Positions 29,263-41,764 are shown, counted from the first letter of the stretch. The stretch is DNA of 64,000 bases from Pseudomonas rhizosphaerae (GCF_000761155.1 NZ_CP009533.1:372001-436000); one strand, 5' to 3'. The notes: generated by a model from the sequence alone, not told the origin. Numbers and translations: made by a program.

Positions 29263-29475
29263 CGTGTTACTCGTCAGGTCACGGGTGCCGGCCGCCAGCG
29301 AACCCCGCACGGCGAGGCACAGCATGATTATGAGCGGCGGGGGAGTGGAACCTTAGCGCGTTAGAGCGCTCGCAGACAACGGATTTGTGCCATTGCGATG
29401 CCGACGACCGGTGCACTGCGGGCGGCGCTGCTACGCTCAAGTGTGCCCTGTCGCCTTGGCCACTTCGGAGGTCGC

Positions 29476-29976
29476 ATGATCCGCTCCATGCTGTACGCCA
29501 CTGACTTGGGGTTGTACGCCCCGTTCGTCATGCAGCACGCCGTCGCCCTGGCGCGCAGCTTCAATGCGCAGCTGTACGTGATCCACGCCGTGGAGCCGAT
29601 GGGCCTGATCGCCGAATCGGTGCTGCAGAGCTATCTGGACGAGTCCACCCTGGACCGCCTGCACAACCATGGGTTGAACACCGTCATGGCGGGAATCGAG
29701 GAAAAGGTCCTGCAGAGTCTGCGCAGCGACCTGGGCGACGACGAACCGGACCTCGCCCTGATCCGCGCCGTGCGTGTGCGCCAGGGCGATCCGGCCCAGG
29801 TCATTCTCGACCAGGCCCAGCGCCTGGCCGTGGACTTGCTGGTCCTGGGCAGCCACAGCCACGGGGCCGCCTTCGACGTCTCGCTGGGGCGCACGGCCAC
29901 CCGTGTGCTGCAGTTGTCGCCCGTGCCGATCTATATGGTCCCCTTGACCGAGCACCGCAGCCGCATGAAAAGCTGA
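29476..29976 (+). CDS. Universal stress protein (UspA family)
   Basis: A 166-aa single USP domain. Starts MIRSMLYATDLGLYAPFVMQ; the nucleotide-binding signature is the C-terminal DLLVLGSHSHGAAFDVSLGRTATRVL followed by SPVPIYMVP. Such proteins bind ATP and accumulate under stress. CGGAGG precedes the ATG at 29476. It lies upstream of cysB, separated by 132 bases that contain the cysB promoter. Confidence 0.9.
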   Translation: MIRSMLYATDLGLYAPFVMQHAVALARSFNAQLYVIHAVEPMGLIAESVLQSYLDESTLDRLHNHGLNTVMAGIEEKVLQSLRSDLGDDEPDLALIRAVRVRQGDPAQVILDQAQRLAVDLLVLGSHSHGAAFDVSLGRTATRVLQLSPVPIYMVPLTEHRSRMKS

Positions 29977-30027
29977 GTACCTGGTTGGTTATTTTTCCTA
30001 CAAATTTAATAAAAAGTTCTAGATTTC

Positions 30028-30066
30028 TTGTTACAACCTTTAATATAGTTATAAACCCGTTATAAC
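30028..30066 (+). promoter_or_regulatory. Putative cysB promoter with overlapping palindromic operator
   Basis: TTGTTA (30028-30033), a 16-bp spacer and TATAAA (30050-30055) form a good sigma-70 promoter 54 bases before the cysB ATG. The perfect inverted repeat GTTATAA-N5-TTATAAC (30048-30066) covers the -10 and has the T-N11-A shape of LysR-type sites. A regulator bound there would block transcription, fitting CysB autorepression. Confidence 0.6.
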
Positions 30067-30099
30067 CCGTCGCCGACGATTGGCGGTTTTCCTGTGTGA

Positions 30100-31083
<984 letters not shown>

Positions 31084-31101
31084 TCGAGCCGCAACATTGA
31101 A

Positions 31102-31123
31102 GGCAGCGACGGGCGTCGCTGCC
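31102..31123. terminator. Hairpin between convergent cysB and cysH
   Basis: Perfect arms GGCAGCGACG/CGTCGCTGCC (31102-31111 and 31114-31123) with a tight turn. No T-run follows on either strand, so termination strength is uncertain. Confidence 0.45.
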
Positions 31124-31161
31124 GGGCTTGGCGCTTGGTAATCAGGGCTTGCTAATAATGG

Positions 31162-31896
31162 TCAGGTCTTGGCGATCAGGTTGCCGGCATGTAGCCCGCA
31201 TTCCTTCTGAGTGGCTTCTTCCCACCACCAGCGCCCCTCGCGTTCGTGCTGGTTGGGCAATACCGGCCGCGTGCACGGCTCGCAGCCGATGCTGATGAAA
31301 CCGCGCTCGTGCAGGCTGTTGTAGGGCAGTTCGAGCATGCGGATATAACCCCACACCTCTTCACTGCTCATCTGCGCCAAGGGGTTGAACTTGTACAGCG
31401 TGCGCTCGGGCGTCGAGAACGCGCCGTCCACTTCCACTGCCGCCACCTGGCTGCGGGTACCCGGGCTCTGGTCGCGCCGCTGGCCGGTGGCCCAGGCACT
31501 GACGGTCGAGAGCTTGCGCCGCAGCGGCTCGATCTTGCGGATGCCGCAGCATTCGCCGTGGCCATCGCGATAGAAGCTGAACAGGCCCTTTTCCTTGACG
31601 AAAGGGTCCAGCAAAGCGTTGTCCGGCGAGACCAGTTCAACGGTGATCTTGTAGTGCTCGCGCACCTGCTCGATGAATCGATAGGTTTCCGGGTGCAGGC
31701 GGCCGGTGTCCAGGCTGAATACCTTGACGTTCTTGTTCAGTTTCCAGGCCATGTCCACCAGCACCACGTCTTCGGCGCCACTGAAGGAAATCCAGAGGTC
31801 GTCGCCGAAGTGGGCGAAGGCGAGCTTGAGAATGTCCTGGGGGGACTTGTTCGCGTAGGTCGTCGCCATCTCGGCGACATCGAAGGGCTGGCTCAT
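31162..31896 (-). CDS. cysH: Adenosine 5'-phosphosulfate (APS) reductase CysH
   Basis: Reduces activated sulfate to sulfite, 244 aa. It has the [4Fe-4S] ligands Cys 116-Cys 117 (HGECCGIRK) and Cys 205/Cys 208 (GCEPCTRP), the mark of the APS-specific type rather than the enteric PAPS type. The catalytic Cys 233 is in KECGLH near the C-terminus. The nucleotide-binding motif is [14 protein letters not shown]. Convergent with cysB, whose product should activate it. Confidence 0.96.
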   Translation of the reverse strand: MSQPFDVAEMATTYANKSPQDILKLAFAHFGDDLWISFSGAEDVVLVDMAWKLNKNVKVFSLDTGRLHPETYRFIEQVREHYKITVELVSPDNALLDPFVKEKGLFSFYRDGHGECCGIRKIEPLRRKLSTVSAWATGQRRDQSPGTRSQVAAVEVDGAFSTPERTLYKFNPLAQMSSEEVWGYIRMLELPYNSLHERGFISIGCEPCTRPVLPNQHEREGRWWWEEATQKECGLHAGNLIAKT

Positions 31897-31978
31897 CAGG
31901 CGGCTTCCTGGTCAAAGTGGCGCTGGGCGCTCTATGTCGCGCAATGGTAACAAAAAACGCCGGGCGGCATGGCCGGGA

Positions 31979-33322
31979 TCAGAGCCCGGCCAGGGTGTCC
32001 AGCAGCACCTGGACCTTGAAGATCGACTCTTCGTATTCGGCCTGCCACTGCGAGTCGGCCACGATGGCGCCGCCGCCCCAGCAGCAGACCTGATCGTCCT
32101 TGACCAGCAGCGTACGGATGGCGATGGAGCTGTCCATTTCGCCGCGCACATCCAGGTACAGCAACGAGCCGCAATAGATGGCACGCCGGGTCGGCTCTAC
32201 CTCGTCGATGATCTGCATGGCGCGGATTTTCGGTGCGCCGGTGATCGAGCCACCGGGGAAGCTGCCAGCGATCAGGTCCAGGCAGTCCTTGTCCGCCGCC
32301 AGCTCACCGGTGACTGCGCTGACCATATGATGCACGTTGGGGTAGCTTTCCAGCGCGAACAGCTGCGGCACCCGTACCGAACCGATCCGGCAAGTGCGGC
32401 CCAGGTCGTTGCGCAGCAGGTCGACGATCATCAGGTTTTCCGAACGGTCCTTGGCGCTCGCCAACAGCTCGCGACCCTGGCGTGCGTCTTCCTCGGGGTC
32501 GAGGCTGCGGGGGCGGGTGCCCTTGATCGGCCGGGTTTCGACGTGACCTGCGCTGACCTTGATGAAGCGTTCCGGGGAAAAGCTCAACAGCGCCGCGCCG
32601 TCGGCCAACTGCAGATAGCCGGAAAACGGCGTGGAGCAGGCGGCGCGCACGGCTTGATAGGCCGTCCATGGATCGCCTGTGCAAGCCGCGCGAAAGCGCT
32701 GGGTCAGGTTGACCTGATAGCAGTCGCCGGCCTGGATGTAGGCCTGCACCGTGTCGAATGCCCCTCGGTACTGCTCCGGGGTCTGGTCCGGGGCCATCGG
32801 CGCATGCAGCCGGAAGGGCTGCGCGGCGAGCCGGGCCGGCTGGGCGAACAGGTCGACCAGGCGTTGCCGTTCCCGTGCATCGAGCGCGGGGTGGAACATC
32901 AGTCGGCTGGTCTGCAAGTGGTGATCGCTGATCAGCGCCCAGGCATACAGGCCAAGGCTGGCGTCGGGCAGGTCGAGGTCGTCGCGGTTGGGCTCTGGCA
33001 GTGTCTCCAGCCTGCGGCCGAAATCGTAGCTCAGGTAGCCGATCAAGCCGCCGGCGAACGGCAGCTCGCACCCCACAGGCAGTTGCGCTGGGCCCAATCC
33101 GGCGAGCGCGCGGCGCGCACGTTGCAGATACTGCTGGCCCGACTCGCCGGCCTGGGTGCCCAGGGTCTGCAGCGGCCAGGCGCTGATCAGGTCGAAACGG
33201 CCGCGCTGGGCAATCGGCTGCGCGCTGTCGAGCAGCACAGCGCCCGGCGCGTGGCGGACCGCAGCGAAATAGGGCGCCGGATCGGCCAGGTAGGGGAGAG
33301 CGTGAAGCGAGCAGGTTGGCAT
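31979..33322 (-). CDS. pabB: Aminodeoxychorismate synthase component I
   Basis: Makes 4-amino-4-deoxychorismate for folate, 447 aa, chorismate-binding family. Motifs: IQAGDCYQVNLTQRF, ETRPIKGTRPR, ENLMIVDLLRNDLGR, HMVSAVTGEL and the C-terminal FPGGSITGAPKIRAMQIIDE. PIKGT and the short N-terminus point to PabB rather than TrpE. The start at 33322 (MPTCSLHALPYL) is chosen; the frame runs 14 codons upstream. It follows cysH's start region by only 82 bases. Confidence 0.93.
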   Translation of the reverse strand: MPTCSLHALPYLADPAPYFAAVRHAPGAVLLDSAQPIAQRGRFDLISAWPLQTLGTQAGESGQQYLQRARRALAGLGPAQLPVGCELPFAGGLIGYLSYDFGRRLETLPEPNRDDLDLPDASLGLYAWALISDHHLQTSRLMFHPALDARERQRLVDLFAQPARLAAQPFRLHAPMAPDQTPEQYRGAFDTVQAYIQAGDCYQVNLTQRFRAACTGDPWTAYQAVRAACSTPFSGYLQLADGAALLSFSPERFIKVSAGHVETRPIKGTRPRSLDPEEDARQGRELLASAKDRSENLMIVDLLRNDLGRTCRIGSVRVPQLFALESYPNVHHMVSAVTGELAADKDCLDLIAGSFPGGSITGAPKIRAMQIIDEVEPTRRAIYCGSLLYLDVRGEMDSSIAIRTLLVKDDQVCCWGGGAIVADSQWQAEYEESIFKVQVLLDTLAGL

Positions 33323-33401
33323 GGTCGGTCGGTGGCCAGTGACGGGGCTGGGATTGTAATGCACCCGGGCCGTGGGTGTGAGGGCGGCGTAGCGCCTGCC
33401 C

Positions 33402-34388
33402 TCAGGTCACCACGGCAGGCACGTGGCCGAACAGGGCTTGGACGAACCGCGTGCGCTCTTCTGCGGTTTCCGTGATGCCTTCGGCGGCCAGTTCTTCCAG
33501 GTGTTTTTCGACGGCTTGGGTGCGCAGGGTCAGGCCGCAGTCGTTGGCGATCTGGATGTTCAGGCCGGGACGGGCATTGAGCTCGAGGATCAACGGGCCT
33601 TTCTCCTGGTCCAGCACCATATCGACGCCGATGTAGCCCAGCCCGCACAGCTCGTAACAGCCGGCCGCCAGGCGCATGAAGCCGTCCCAGTTGGGCAGTT
33701 GCACGCCGTCCACCGCGTTGGTGGTGTCGGGGTGCTTGCTGATGATGTTGTTGAGCCAGGTACCGCGTAGGGTCACCCCGGTGGCCAGGTCGACGCCCAC
33801 GCCGATGGCGCCCTGGTGCAGGTTGGCCTTGCCCCCCGATTGTCGGGTCGGCAGCCGCAGCATGGCCATGACCGGGTAGCCCATGAGCACGATGATGCGG
33901 ATGTCCGGTACACCTTCGTAGCTGATGCTTTTGAAGATCTGGTCGGGGATTACCCGGTATTCGATCAGGGCACGGTCGCGGTGCCCACCCAGCGAATACA
34001 ACCCGGTCAGGATGCTGGAAATCTGGTGCTCGATGTCGGCGCGGCTGATGATCTTGCCCGACACCGTGCGAAAGCGCTCCTCGAAGCGGTCCGCGACCAC
34101 CAGGATGCCGTCACCGCCTGCGCCCTGGGCTGGCTTGACCACGAAGTCACTGCGCCCGCCGATGATCTCGTCCAGGCGATCGATCTGCTTTTCCGTGGAA
34201 ATCACCCCGAACATTTCCGGCACATGGATGCCCGCTGCAATCGCCCGTTCCTTGGTGATGATCTTGTCATCGACGATGGGGTAGAGGCTGCGCCGGTTGT
34301 ACTTGAGCACATAGTCGGCGTTACGCCGGTTGATCCCCATGATGCCGCGGGCTTCCAGCGCTTTCCAGGTCTTCCACAGGCCGAACAT
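33402..34388 (-). CDS. ATP-grasp alpha-L-glutamate ligase-like protein
   Basis: A 328-aa RimK-related ATP-grasp ligase of the glutamate-ligase-like type. ATP-grasp features in order: KIITKERAIAAGIHVPE, FVVKPAQGAGGDGILVV (P-loop lysine), a middle part with VPDIRIIVLMGYPVMAMLRLP, and the metal-binding end IGVDMVLDQEKGPLILELNARPGLNIQIAN. It should join an amino acid to a carboxylate using ATP in the cytosol; the substrate is not known. Its ATG overlaps the upstream membrane-protein stop as TGATG. The frame remains open far upstream into that gene, but without homology. Confidence 0.9.
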   Translation of the reverse strand: MFGLWKTWKALEARGIMGINRRNADYVLKYNRRSLYPIVDDKIITKERAIAAGIHVPEMFGVISTEKQIDRLDEIIGGRSDFVVKPAQGAGGDGILVVADRFEERFRTVSGKIISRADIEHQISSILTGLYSLGGHRDRALIEYRVIPDQIFKSISYEGVPDIRIIVLMGYPVMAMLRLPTRQSGGKANLHQGAIGVGVDLATGVTLRGTWLNNIISKHPDTTNAVDGVQLPNWDGFMRLAAGCYELCGLGYIGVDMVLDQEKGPLILELNARPGLNIQIANDCGLTLRTQAVEKHLEELAAEGITETAEERTRFVQALFGHVPAVVT

Positions 34389-35923
34389 CAGGAGTCGCCC
34401 TGCTTGAGGAAGGCCTTGAAGCGCACCAGTTCGGTCAGGCGATAGCCACGGTAGCGGCCCATTGCAAGCATGAAGCCCACCAGGATCAACAGGATCGCCG
34501 GGAAGGTGAACACGAAGTACACAAGCTCCGGCACGCTCATCAACAGATGCGCCAGGGAGGCGGCGAACAGCGTGCCCACCGCGACTTTCAAGGCATGCCC
34601 GCTGCCGCGCTCTTCCCAGGTGATCGACAGGCGCTCGATGGTCATGGTCAGGATCACCATCGGGAACAGCGCCACCGACAGTCCGCGCTCCAGGCCCAGC
34701 TTGTGACTGAACAGGCTGATCGCGGCAATCAGCACCACGACGAAGGTGAGCACCACTGACAGCCTGGGCAGCATCTGCAGCTTCAGATGTTCCAGGTAGG
34801 AGCGCAGCGACAGCCCCAGCGCAGTGATCACCGTAAACAGGATGATGCCGAAGCCCAATTGGGTTTCGCGGAACGCCAGGGCGATCAGCACCGGCGTGAA
34901 GGTGCCCAGGGTCTGGATGCCGATCAGGTTGCGCAGGATCAGAATGACCAGCACACCGATCGGGATCATCACCATGATCATGAAGGTTTGCTGGGTCTGC
35001 AGCGGCAGGCCGTAGAGGCTGTACTCGAGAAAATCGGCGTCGGTGTTTTCGTCGGTCAGCTTGGCCAGGCGAATGGCGTTCATTTCGCTGTTGTTCATGG
35101 TGAAGGTCACGGTTGCCTTGCGCCCGCCCTCGACGCTGACCAGATTCTCGTCGCCCGTCCACCACAACAGGCGATCCTCGGGCAGGCCCTGCTCGCCGGT
35201 GTCCGGGTTGAAGTACAGCCAGTCGCTGCCGTTGAAGCTGCGCAGCCACAGTTCCGGCGTCTGCGCCTGGTCGGCGAGCAGGCGCACGGTATGGACCTTT
35301 TCCATCGGCACGTGGGCGATGGACAGCAGCAGATCGATGATCCGCGCCTTGTGCAATGTCGAGGTGTCACCGGCCAGCAACAGCTTGACGTTGTCGTCGG
35401 CCAGGTTGTTGACCCGCTTGATGGTTTCGCCGACGAAGGTTTCGACGTCGGCCGAATGCTGGCGAATGGGTGCCAGCAAGGCTTCGGCGGCGATCTTCTC
35501 CGGGCCTTCCACGGCCAGGCTGTCACGGAAGATCGGCCCCTTGACCTTGAGCTTTTCGCCGCTGTAGCGCTTGGTCAGCACCAGGCGGTAGTACAGCGTC
35601 TGGTTGCCCGAAGCACGCCGCGCCGACCAGGTCACCTTGCGGTTGCCGTCCAGCCGGTTGACGCTGACCCCGTAGTTGTTGGAGATGAAGCTCTCGTTGA
35701 GGCTCACGTAGTCGCGGCTCAGCGGCGGCACGAACATCTGCACCTTCACCGGGTCCTTGGCGCTGGCAACGAACTCGACCTTGGCATCGATGTTCCACAG
35801 GTCGTCGGTCTCGTCTTCGGTCACCGGGATGCCGAGTACCAGAATCTGATAGGCGGTAATGGCGATGCCCAGGGCCACCAGCGCGGTGATCAGGATCTTC
35901 AAGTGCAGGGTTAAAGCGCGCAT
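34388..35923 (-). CDS. Membrane protein with inactive transglutaminase domain and 7 helices
   Basis: A 511-aa protein: one N-terminal helix (about residues 8-30), a periplasmic region, a transglutaminase-like fold (about 160-275) and seven membrane helices in the C-terminal half. Where active enzymes have a Cys, this one reads HKARIIDLLLSIAH, and the His is replaced in LWLRSFNGSDWLYFNPDTGEQ. The catalytic triad is thus lost, as the family name states. It is the middle gene of a protease-membrane protein-ligase cluster, six bases from the upstream gene and overlapping the downstream one. It may hold or present a periplasmic substrate (inference). Confidence 0.88.
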   Translation of the reverse strand: MRALTLHLKILITALVALGIAITAYQILVLGIPVTEDETDDLWNIDAKVEFVASAKDPVKVQMFVPPLSRDYVSLNESFISNNYGVSVNRLDGNRKVTWSARRASGNQTLYYRLVLTKRYSGEKLKVKGPIFRDSLAVEGPEKIAAEALLAPIRQHSADVETFVGETIKRVNNLADDNVKLLLAGDTSTLHKARIIDLLLSIAHVPMEKVHTVRLLADQAQTPELWLRSFNGSDWLYFNPDTGEQGLPEDRLLWWTGDENLVSVEGGRKATVTFTMNNSEMNAIRLAKLTDENTDADFLEYSLYGLPLQTQQTFMIMVMIPIGVLVILILRNLIGIQTLGTFTPVLIALAFRETQLGFGIILFTVITALGLSLRSYLEHLKLQMLPRLSVVLTFVVVLIAAISLFSHKLGLERGLSVALFPMVILTMTIERLSITWEERGSGHALKVAVGTLFAASLAHLLMSVPELVYFVFTFPAILLILVGFMLAMGRYRGYRLTELVRFKAFLKQGDS

Positions 35924-35928
35924 TGAAA

Positions 35929-36471
35929 TTACTCTGCGATTGTGGCGACAGTGGCGCAGGCGGGTTTGCCGGCAGCGTGTTTGCGGCTGGGGTCGACCAG
36001 CGCATCGAAGCGGGTGAGCGCGTCGGAGCCGATCAGGAGCGGGTAGTCAAATGCGGTACGGTCGGTGAGGTTGACCTCGATGCGCCGTTGGGTATTGCCC
36101 ATGCACACGTCCAGTTCGATCACCGGCCGCTGGGTGTGGGTCTTGCGTTCCCGGTCACTGCATTCGCAGTCATCGGCCCGGCGCTTGATGGAGCTGACCC
36201 GCACCAGTGGCCGTTCGATGGGATGGGAATGGGCATTGTCGATGGCCAGATAGAAGCGTACCCAGCGTTCGCCGTTGCGCTTGAAGCGCTTGATGTCGCG
36301 GGCACTGAGCGAGGCGGTCAGGGCGCCGGTGTCGAGCTTGGCCGGCACCTGCAAGTTGATGTCGGTCAGCTGCGCGTATTCGTTCAAGCCGTAGGTGGTC
36401 TTTTCGGCGGCCAGGCTCAGGCCCGGAATGAACAGGAGGCTAAGCAGGCGGGAGAGGGGCTTGAGAGTCAT
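35929..36471 (-). CDS. Retropepsin-like (putative ATP-dependent zinc protease family) protein, exported
   Basis: A 180-aa protein with a signal peptide (residues 1-22, ...LSLAA). It belongs to the family labelled ATP-dependent zinc protease, but the visible motif AKLDTGALTASLSA, Asp 47, is that of retropepsin-like aspartic proteases. The later YPLLIGSDAL matches the second conserved strand, and no HExxH zinc motif is present. A single LDTGA per chain implies a homodimer as in retropepsins. First gene of the three-gene cluster; periplasmic location fits processing of an envelope substrate. Confidence 0.85.
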   Translation of the reverse strand: MTLKPLSRLLSLLFIPGLSLAAEKTTYGLNEYAQLTDINLQVPAKLDTGALTASLSARDIKRFKRNGERWVRFYLAIDNAHSHPIERPLVRVSSIKRRADDCECSDRERKTHTQRPVIELDVCMGNTQRRIEVNLTDRTAFDYPLLIGSDALTRFDALVDPSRKHAAGKPACATVATIAE

Positions 36472-36668
36472 GAATTGAAATTATGAATACCGAATCGGGC
36501 GCCGCGAAAACGCATCGCGGCTGGCAGGAAGGAAGCGCCGCATTCTAGCACGGTGCTTTTCGGGCACGATGCTTTCGTGCCGCCAGCGCAGGCACTACCA
36601 GGCGAGGCCTTGGAGTGCGAAGCGATCCAGAAGTTCGCCACGCGCTCGCGTGGCAAGCCTGGCGATAG

Positions 36669-37487
36669 CTATTTGAAACGCCGTTCCACGCCTTTTTCGA
36701 CGAGGATCTTGGCGGAAATTTCTTCCACGGAAAAATGCGTCGAGTCGATATTGGGAATGTTCTCGCGGCGAAACAGCCCTTCCACCTCGCGCACCTCGAA
36801 CTCGCACTGGGCGAAGCTGGCGTAGCGGCTGTTGGGCTTGCGTTCGTGACGGATCGCAGTCAACCGGTCGGGGTCGATGGTCAGGCCGAACAGCTTGTGC
36901 TGATGGGCCCTGAGCGCAGGTGGCAACTGCAGGCGCTCCATGTCGTCCTCGGTCAGCGGGTAGTTGGCGGCACGGATGCCGAACTGCATGGCCATGTACA
37001 GGCAGGTCGGGGTTTTGCCGCAGCGCGAAACGCCTACCAGTATCAGGTCGGCCTTGTCGTAGTAGTGGGTTCGTGCACCGTCGTCGTTGTCCAGGGCAAA
37101 GTTGACCGCTTCGATGCGTTCCATGTAGTTGGCGTTGTGGGCAATGGAGTGTGACTTGCCGACCGAATACGAGGAATGCGCGCTGAGTTCCATTTCCAGC
37201 GGGGCAAGAAAGGTCGAAAAGATATCGATCATGAAGCCGTTGGACGTGGCCAGGATCTCGCGGATGTCCTGATTGACGATGGTGTCGAAGATGATCGGTC
37301 GCACGCCGTCCTTGTCAGCGCAGTTATTGATTTGCTGTACCATGGCCCGAGCCTTGTCCACGCTGTCGATATAGGGCCGCGTGAACTTGCTGAAGGTAAT
37401 GTTTTCGAACTGCGCCAGTAGACTTTGCCCCAGCGTTTCGGCGGTAATGCCGGTACCGTCGGAGATGAAGAATGCAGATCGTTTCAT
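36669..37487 (-). CDS. ppsR: PEP synthase regulatory protein (kinase/pyrophosphorylase) PpsR
   Basis: A 272-aa DUF299 protein that switches PEP synthase off by ADP-dependent phosphorylation and on by phosphate-dependent dephosphorylation. Starts [24 protein letters not shown]; the P-loop is [17 protein letters not shown]. The family also regulates PPDK, but the divergent neighbour ppsA fixes the target. The intergenic gap to ppsA is 172 bases. Confidence 0.95.
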   Translation of the reverse strand: MKRSAFFISDGTGITAETLGQSLLAQFENITFSKFTRPYIDSVDKARAMVQQINNCADKDGVRPIIFDTIVNQDIREILATSNGFMIDIFSTFLAPLEMELSAHSSYSVGKSHSIAHNANYMERIEAVNFALDNDDGARTHYYDKADLILVGVSRCGKTPTCLYMAMQFGIRAANYPLTEDDMERLQLPPALRAHQHKLFGLTIDPDRLTAIRHERKPNSRYASFAQCEFEVREVEGLFRRENIPNIDSTHFSVEEISAKILVEKGVERRFK

Positions 37488-37659
37488 TGTGCGCCCCGGC
37501 CCTTAAGCAACTGACGATTCTTGGATATGATAGGCCCGATTGATGGCCAACATTGCCAGGCATTCTCGTTCATTTCCCGGGCTGCGGCCACAGCCCCCGT
37601 GTGCGTTCATTCGCGCCGGGCACCCGAGCTTTTCCAACCCAGTCAGTGGAGAGATCACC

Positions 37660-40035
<2,376 letters not shown>

Positions 40036-40067
40036 GCGCTGCGTCATCCTTCACAGCCACCGGTCCC

Positions 40068-40153
40068 CCGTAGCAGCGGCGCAAGCCGCGTAGCTTTTGA
40101 TTTGCCTTTGAAAAGCAAGATCAAAAGCTACGCGGCTTGCGCCGCTGCTACGG
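40068..40153. repeat. 34-bp perfect inverted repeat after ppsA
   Basis: The arms 40068-40101 and 40120-40153 are exact reverse complements; they begin CCGTAGCAGCGGCGCAAG. The 18-base spacer itself starts TTGC and ends GCAA(G), so the hairpin can extend further. It contains the GCAGCGGCGCAAGCCGCG element often seen between Pseudomonas genes. It probably ends or protects the ppsA transcript. Confidence 0.92.
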
Positions 40154-40180
40154 TTCCATTCATTCAGATGCAAGAGCCCT

Positions 40181-41167
40181 ATGCAAAGCAGCAGTACCCT
40201 CTTTCCCGTCGCGCTGCTGAGTGCCGAGCGTCGCGGCGACCTCAGTGAAGACATCTACCGCATCAAGGCCGCCAACAGTCCCGACCCCAGCGTCGAGCTG
40301 GCATTGACGCGCTTGGGCCTGGCCGATCAACCAGGCGCTCGCGGGGTACCGGTGATTCTTTTGCATGGCAGTTTTTCCAACCGGCGCTTCTGGTACTCGC
40401 CCAAGGGTATCGGCTTGGGGCCCTGGCTGGCACGCCGTGGCTTCGACGTGTGGATCGCCGAAATGCGCGGGCACGGCCTATCGCCGCGCAACCAGCATTA
40501 CGTCAGCAACACCGTGGCCGACTATGCCCGGTACGATCTGCCGGTGATCGGTGCGTTCGTCGCCGAGGTCAGCGCCCAGACGCCGCACTGGGTCGGGCAT
40601 TCGCTCGGCGGCATCACCTTGGCGGCGGCCCTGGGCGGCGGCTATCTGCAAGGCGATCTGGCTGCCTCGGCGGCCCTGTTCGGCGCGCAGGTCAGCCGTC
40701 GTCACTGGCAATTGCGAATCCCGCCGCTGAACTGGGCTGCGCGTCGTTTGCTCAAGCGCTACCCGCACATTTCCGGCGCCCGGCTCAAGCGCGGCCCTGA
40801 AGACGAACCCGTAGGCGTCGGCCTGGAATGGCTGCGCTGGAAAGGCCTGTTCGGCCGCTTCGGCGACAGCCAACGTGACTGGTGGGAAGGGCTGCACGAG
40901 GTGAAGCTGCCGATCCTGGCCGTGGCCGCGGCAGGTGACCAGCAGGATCCGAGTTGGGCCTGCCGGGATCTCTTCGAGCAGTTTGCCGGCAGCCACAATC
41001 AGTTCGTCGATCTGGGCCGCAGCCAAGGTTTCAGCGACGACTTCGACCATGTGCGCATGCTGGTCAGCCCGCAGGCACAGGCCGAGGTCTGGCCGCTGGT
41101 CGGCACTTGGCTGAGCGACCCCTACCGACCACTGCTGCCTGGCACGACGCCGTTGGCGGCAACTTGA
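40181..41167 (+). CDS. Alpha/beta hydrolase
   Basis: A 328-aa alpha/beta-hydrolase. The oxyanion-hole motif is ILLHGSFSNRRFW (residues about 59-71), the strand motif WIAEMRGHGLS, and the nucleophile elbow VGHSLGG has Ser 141. A late FVDLGRSQGFSDDFDHVRML region supplies the candidate His. No signal peptide. The substrate cannot be told; lipase or esterase-like activity is likely. Same direction as ppsA and rraA, separated from both. Confidence 0.85.
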   Translation: MQSSSTLFPVALLSAERRGDLSEDIYRIKAANSPDPSVELALTRLGLADQPGARGVPVILLHGSFSNRRFWYSPKGIGLGPWLARRGFDVWIAEMRGHGLSPRNQHYVSNTVADYARYDLPVIGAFVAEVSAQTPHWVGHSLGGITLAAALGGGYLQGDLAASAALFGAQVSRRHWQLRIPPLNWAARRLLKRYPHISGARLKRGPEDEPVGVGLEWLRWKGLFGRFGDSQRDWWEGLHEVKLPILAVAAAGDQQDPSWACRDLFEQFAGSHNQFVDLGRSQGFSDDFDHVRMLVSPQAQAEVWPLVGTWLSDPYRPLLPGTTPLAAT

Positions 41168-41251
41168 GCATGGTCTAGGCTGTGGTGGCCGCGCCGCGTA
41201 CGGCGCAGGCTTCTGGCTCTTGCAGCCGCCATCCGCCCCAGGAGCAATGCC

Positions 41252-41737
41252 ATGCACTATCTGACCCCCGACCTGTGCGACGCCTACCCCGACGTCGAAG
41301 TGCTCGAACCGATGTTCAGCAATTTCGGCGGCCGTGATTCCTTCGGCGGCCAGATCGTCACCATCAAGACCTTCGAAGACAACTCGCGGGTCCGCGAACA
41401 GGTCACCCTGGATGGCACCGGCAAGGTGCTGGTGGTCGACGGTGGCGGGTCGCTGCGCAAGGCGCTGCTGGGCGACATGCTCGCGCAGAAGGCCGCCGAG
41501 AACGGCTGGGAAGGCCTCGTCATCTATGGCTGCGTGCGCGACGTAGACATGCTGGCGCAAACCGATGTCGGTGTTCAGGCCCTGGCCAGCCACCCGATGC
41601 CCACCGTCAAGCGTGGTCTGGGCGACCTCGACGTGAAGGTCAGCTTCGCCGGGGTGACGTTCGTGCCCGGCCACTATCTGTATGCCGACAACAACGGCAT
41701 CATCGTCTCGCCAGAGGCGCTGACCATGCCTGAATGA
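41252..41737 (+). CDS. rraA: RraA-family protein (ribonuclease E activity regulator type)
   Basis: A 161-aa trimeric-fold protein: [44 protein letters not shown], then [20 protein letters not shown] and [20 protein letters not shown]. coli RraA binds RNase E and inhibits RNA decay. Many relatives are 4-hydroxy-4-methyl-2-oxoglutarate aldolases, and the GDMLA...GxxRD metal-site residues are kept here. The length and N-terminus favour the RraA type. Activity is not decided by the sequence alone. Confidence 0.88.
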   Translation: MHYLTPDLCDAYPDVEVLEPMFSNFGGRDSFGGQIVTIKTFEDNSRVREQVTLDGTGKVLVVDGGGSLRKALLGDMLAQKAAENGWEGLVIYGCVRDVDMLAQTDVGVQALASHPMPTVKRGLGDLDVKVSFAGVTFVPGHYLYADNNGIIVSPEALTMPE

Positions 41738-41764
41738 AGATTTTCCATCAGTAGCGGGGATACG

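Noticed and set aside
33402..35249. 615-codon extension of the ATP-grasp gene upstream
   Set aside because: The added N-terminal part is the other frame of the membrane-protein gene; homology begins at the ATG at 34388.
35929..36471. Literal reading of the family name as a zinc protease
   Set aside because: No HExxH or other zinc motif is visible; the LDTGA site fits a retropepsin-like aspartic protease.
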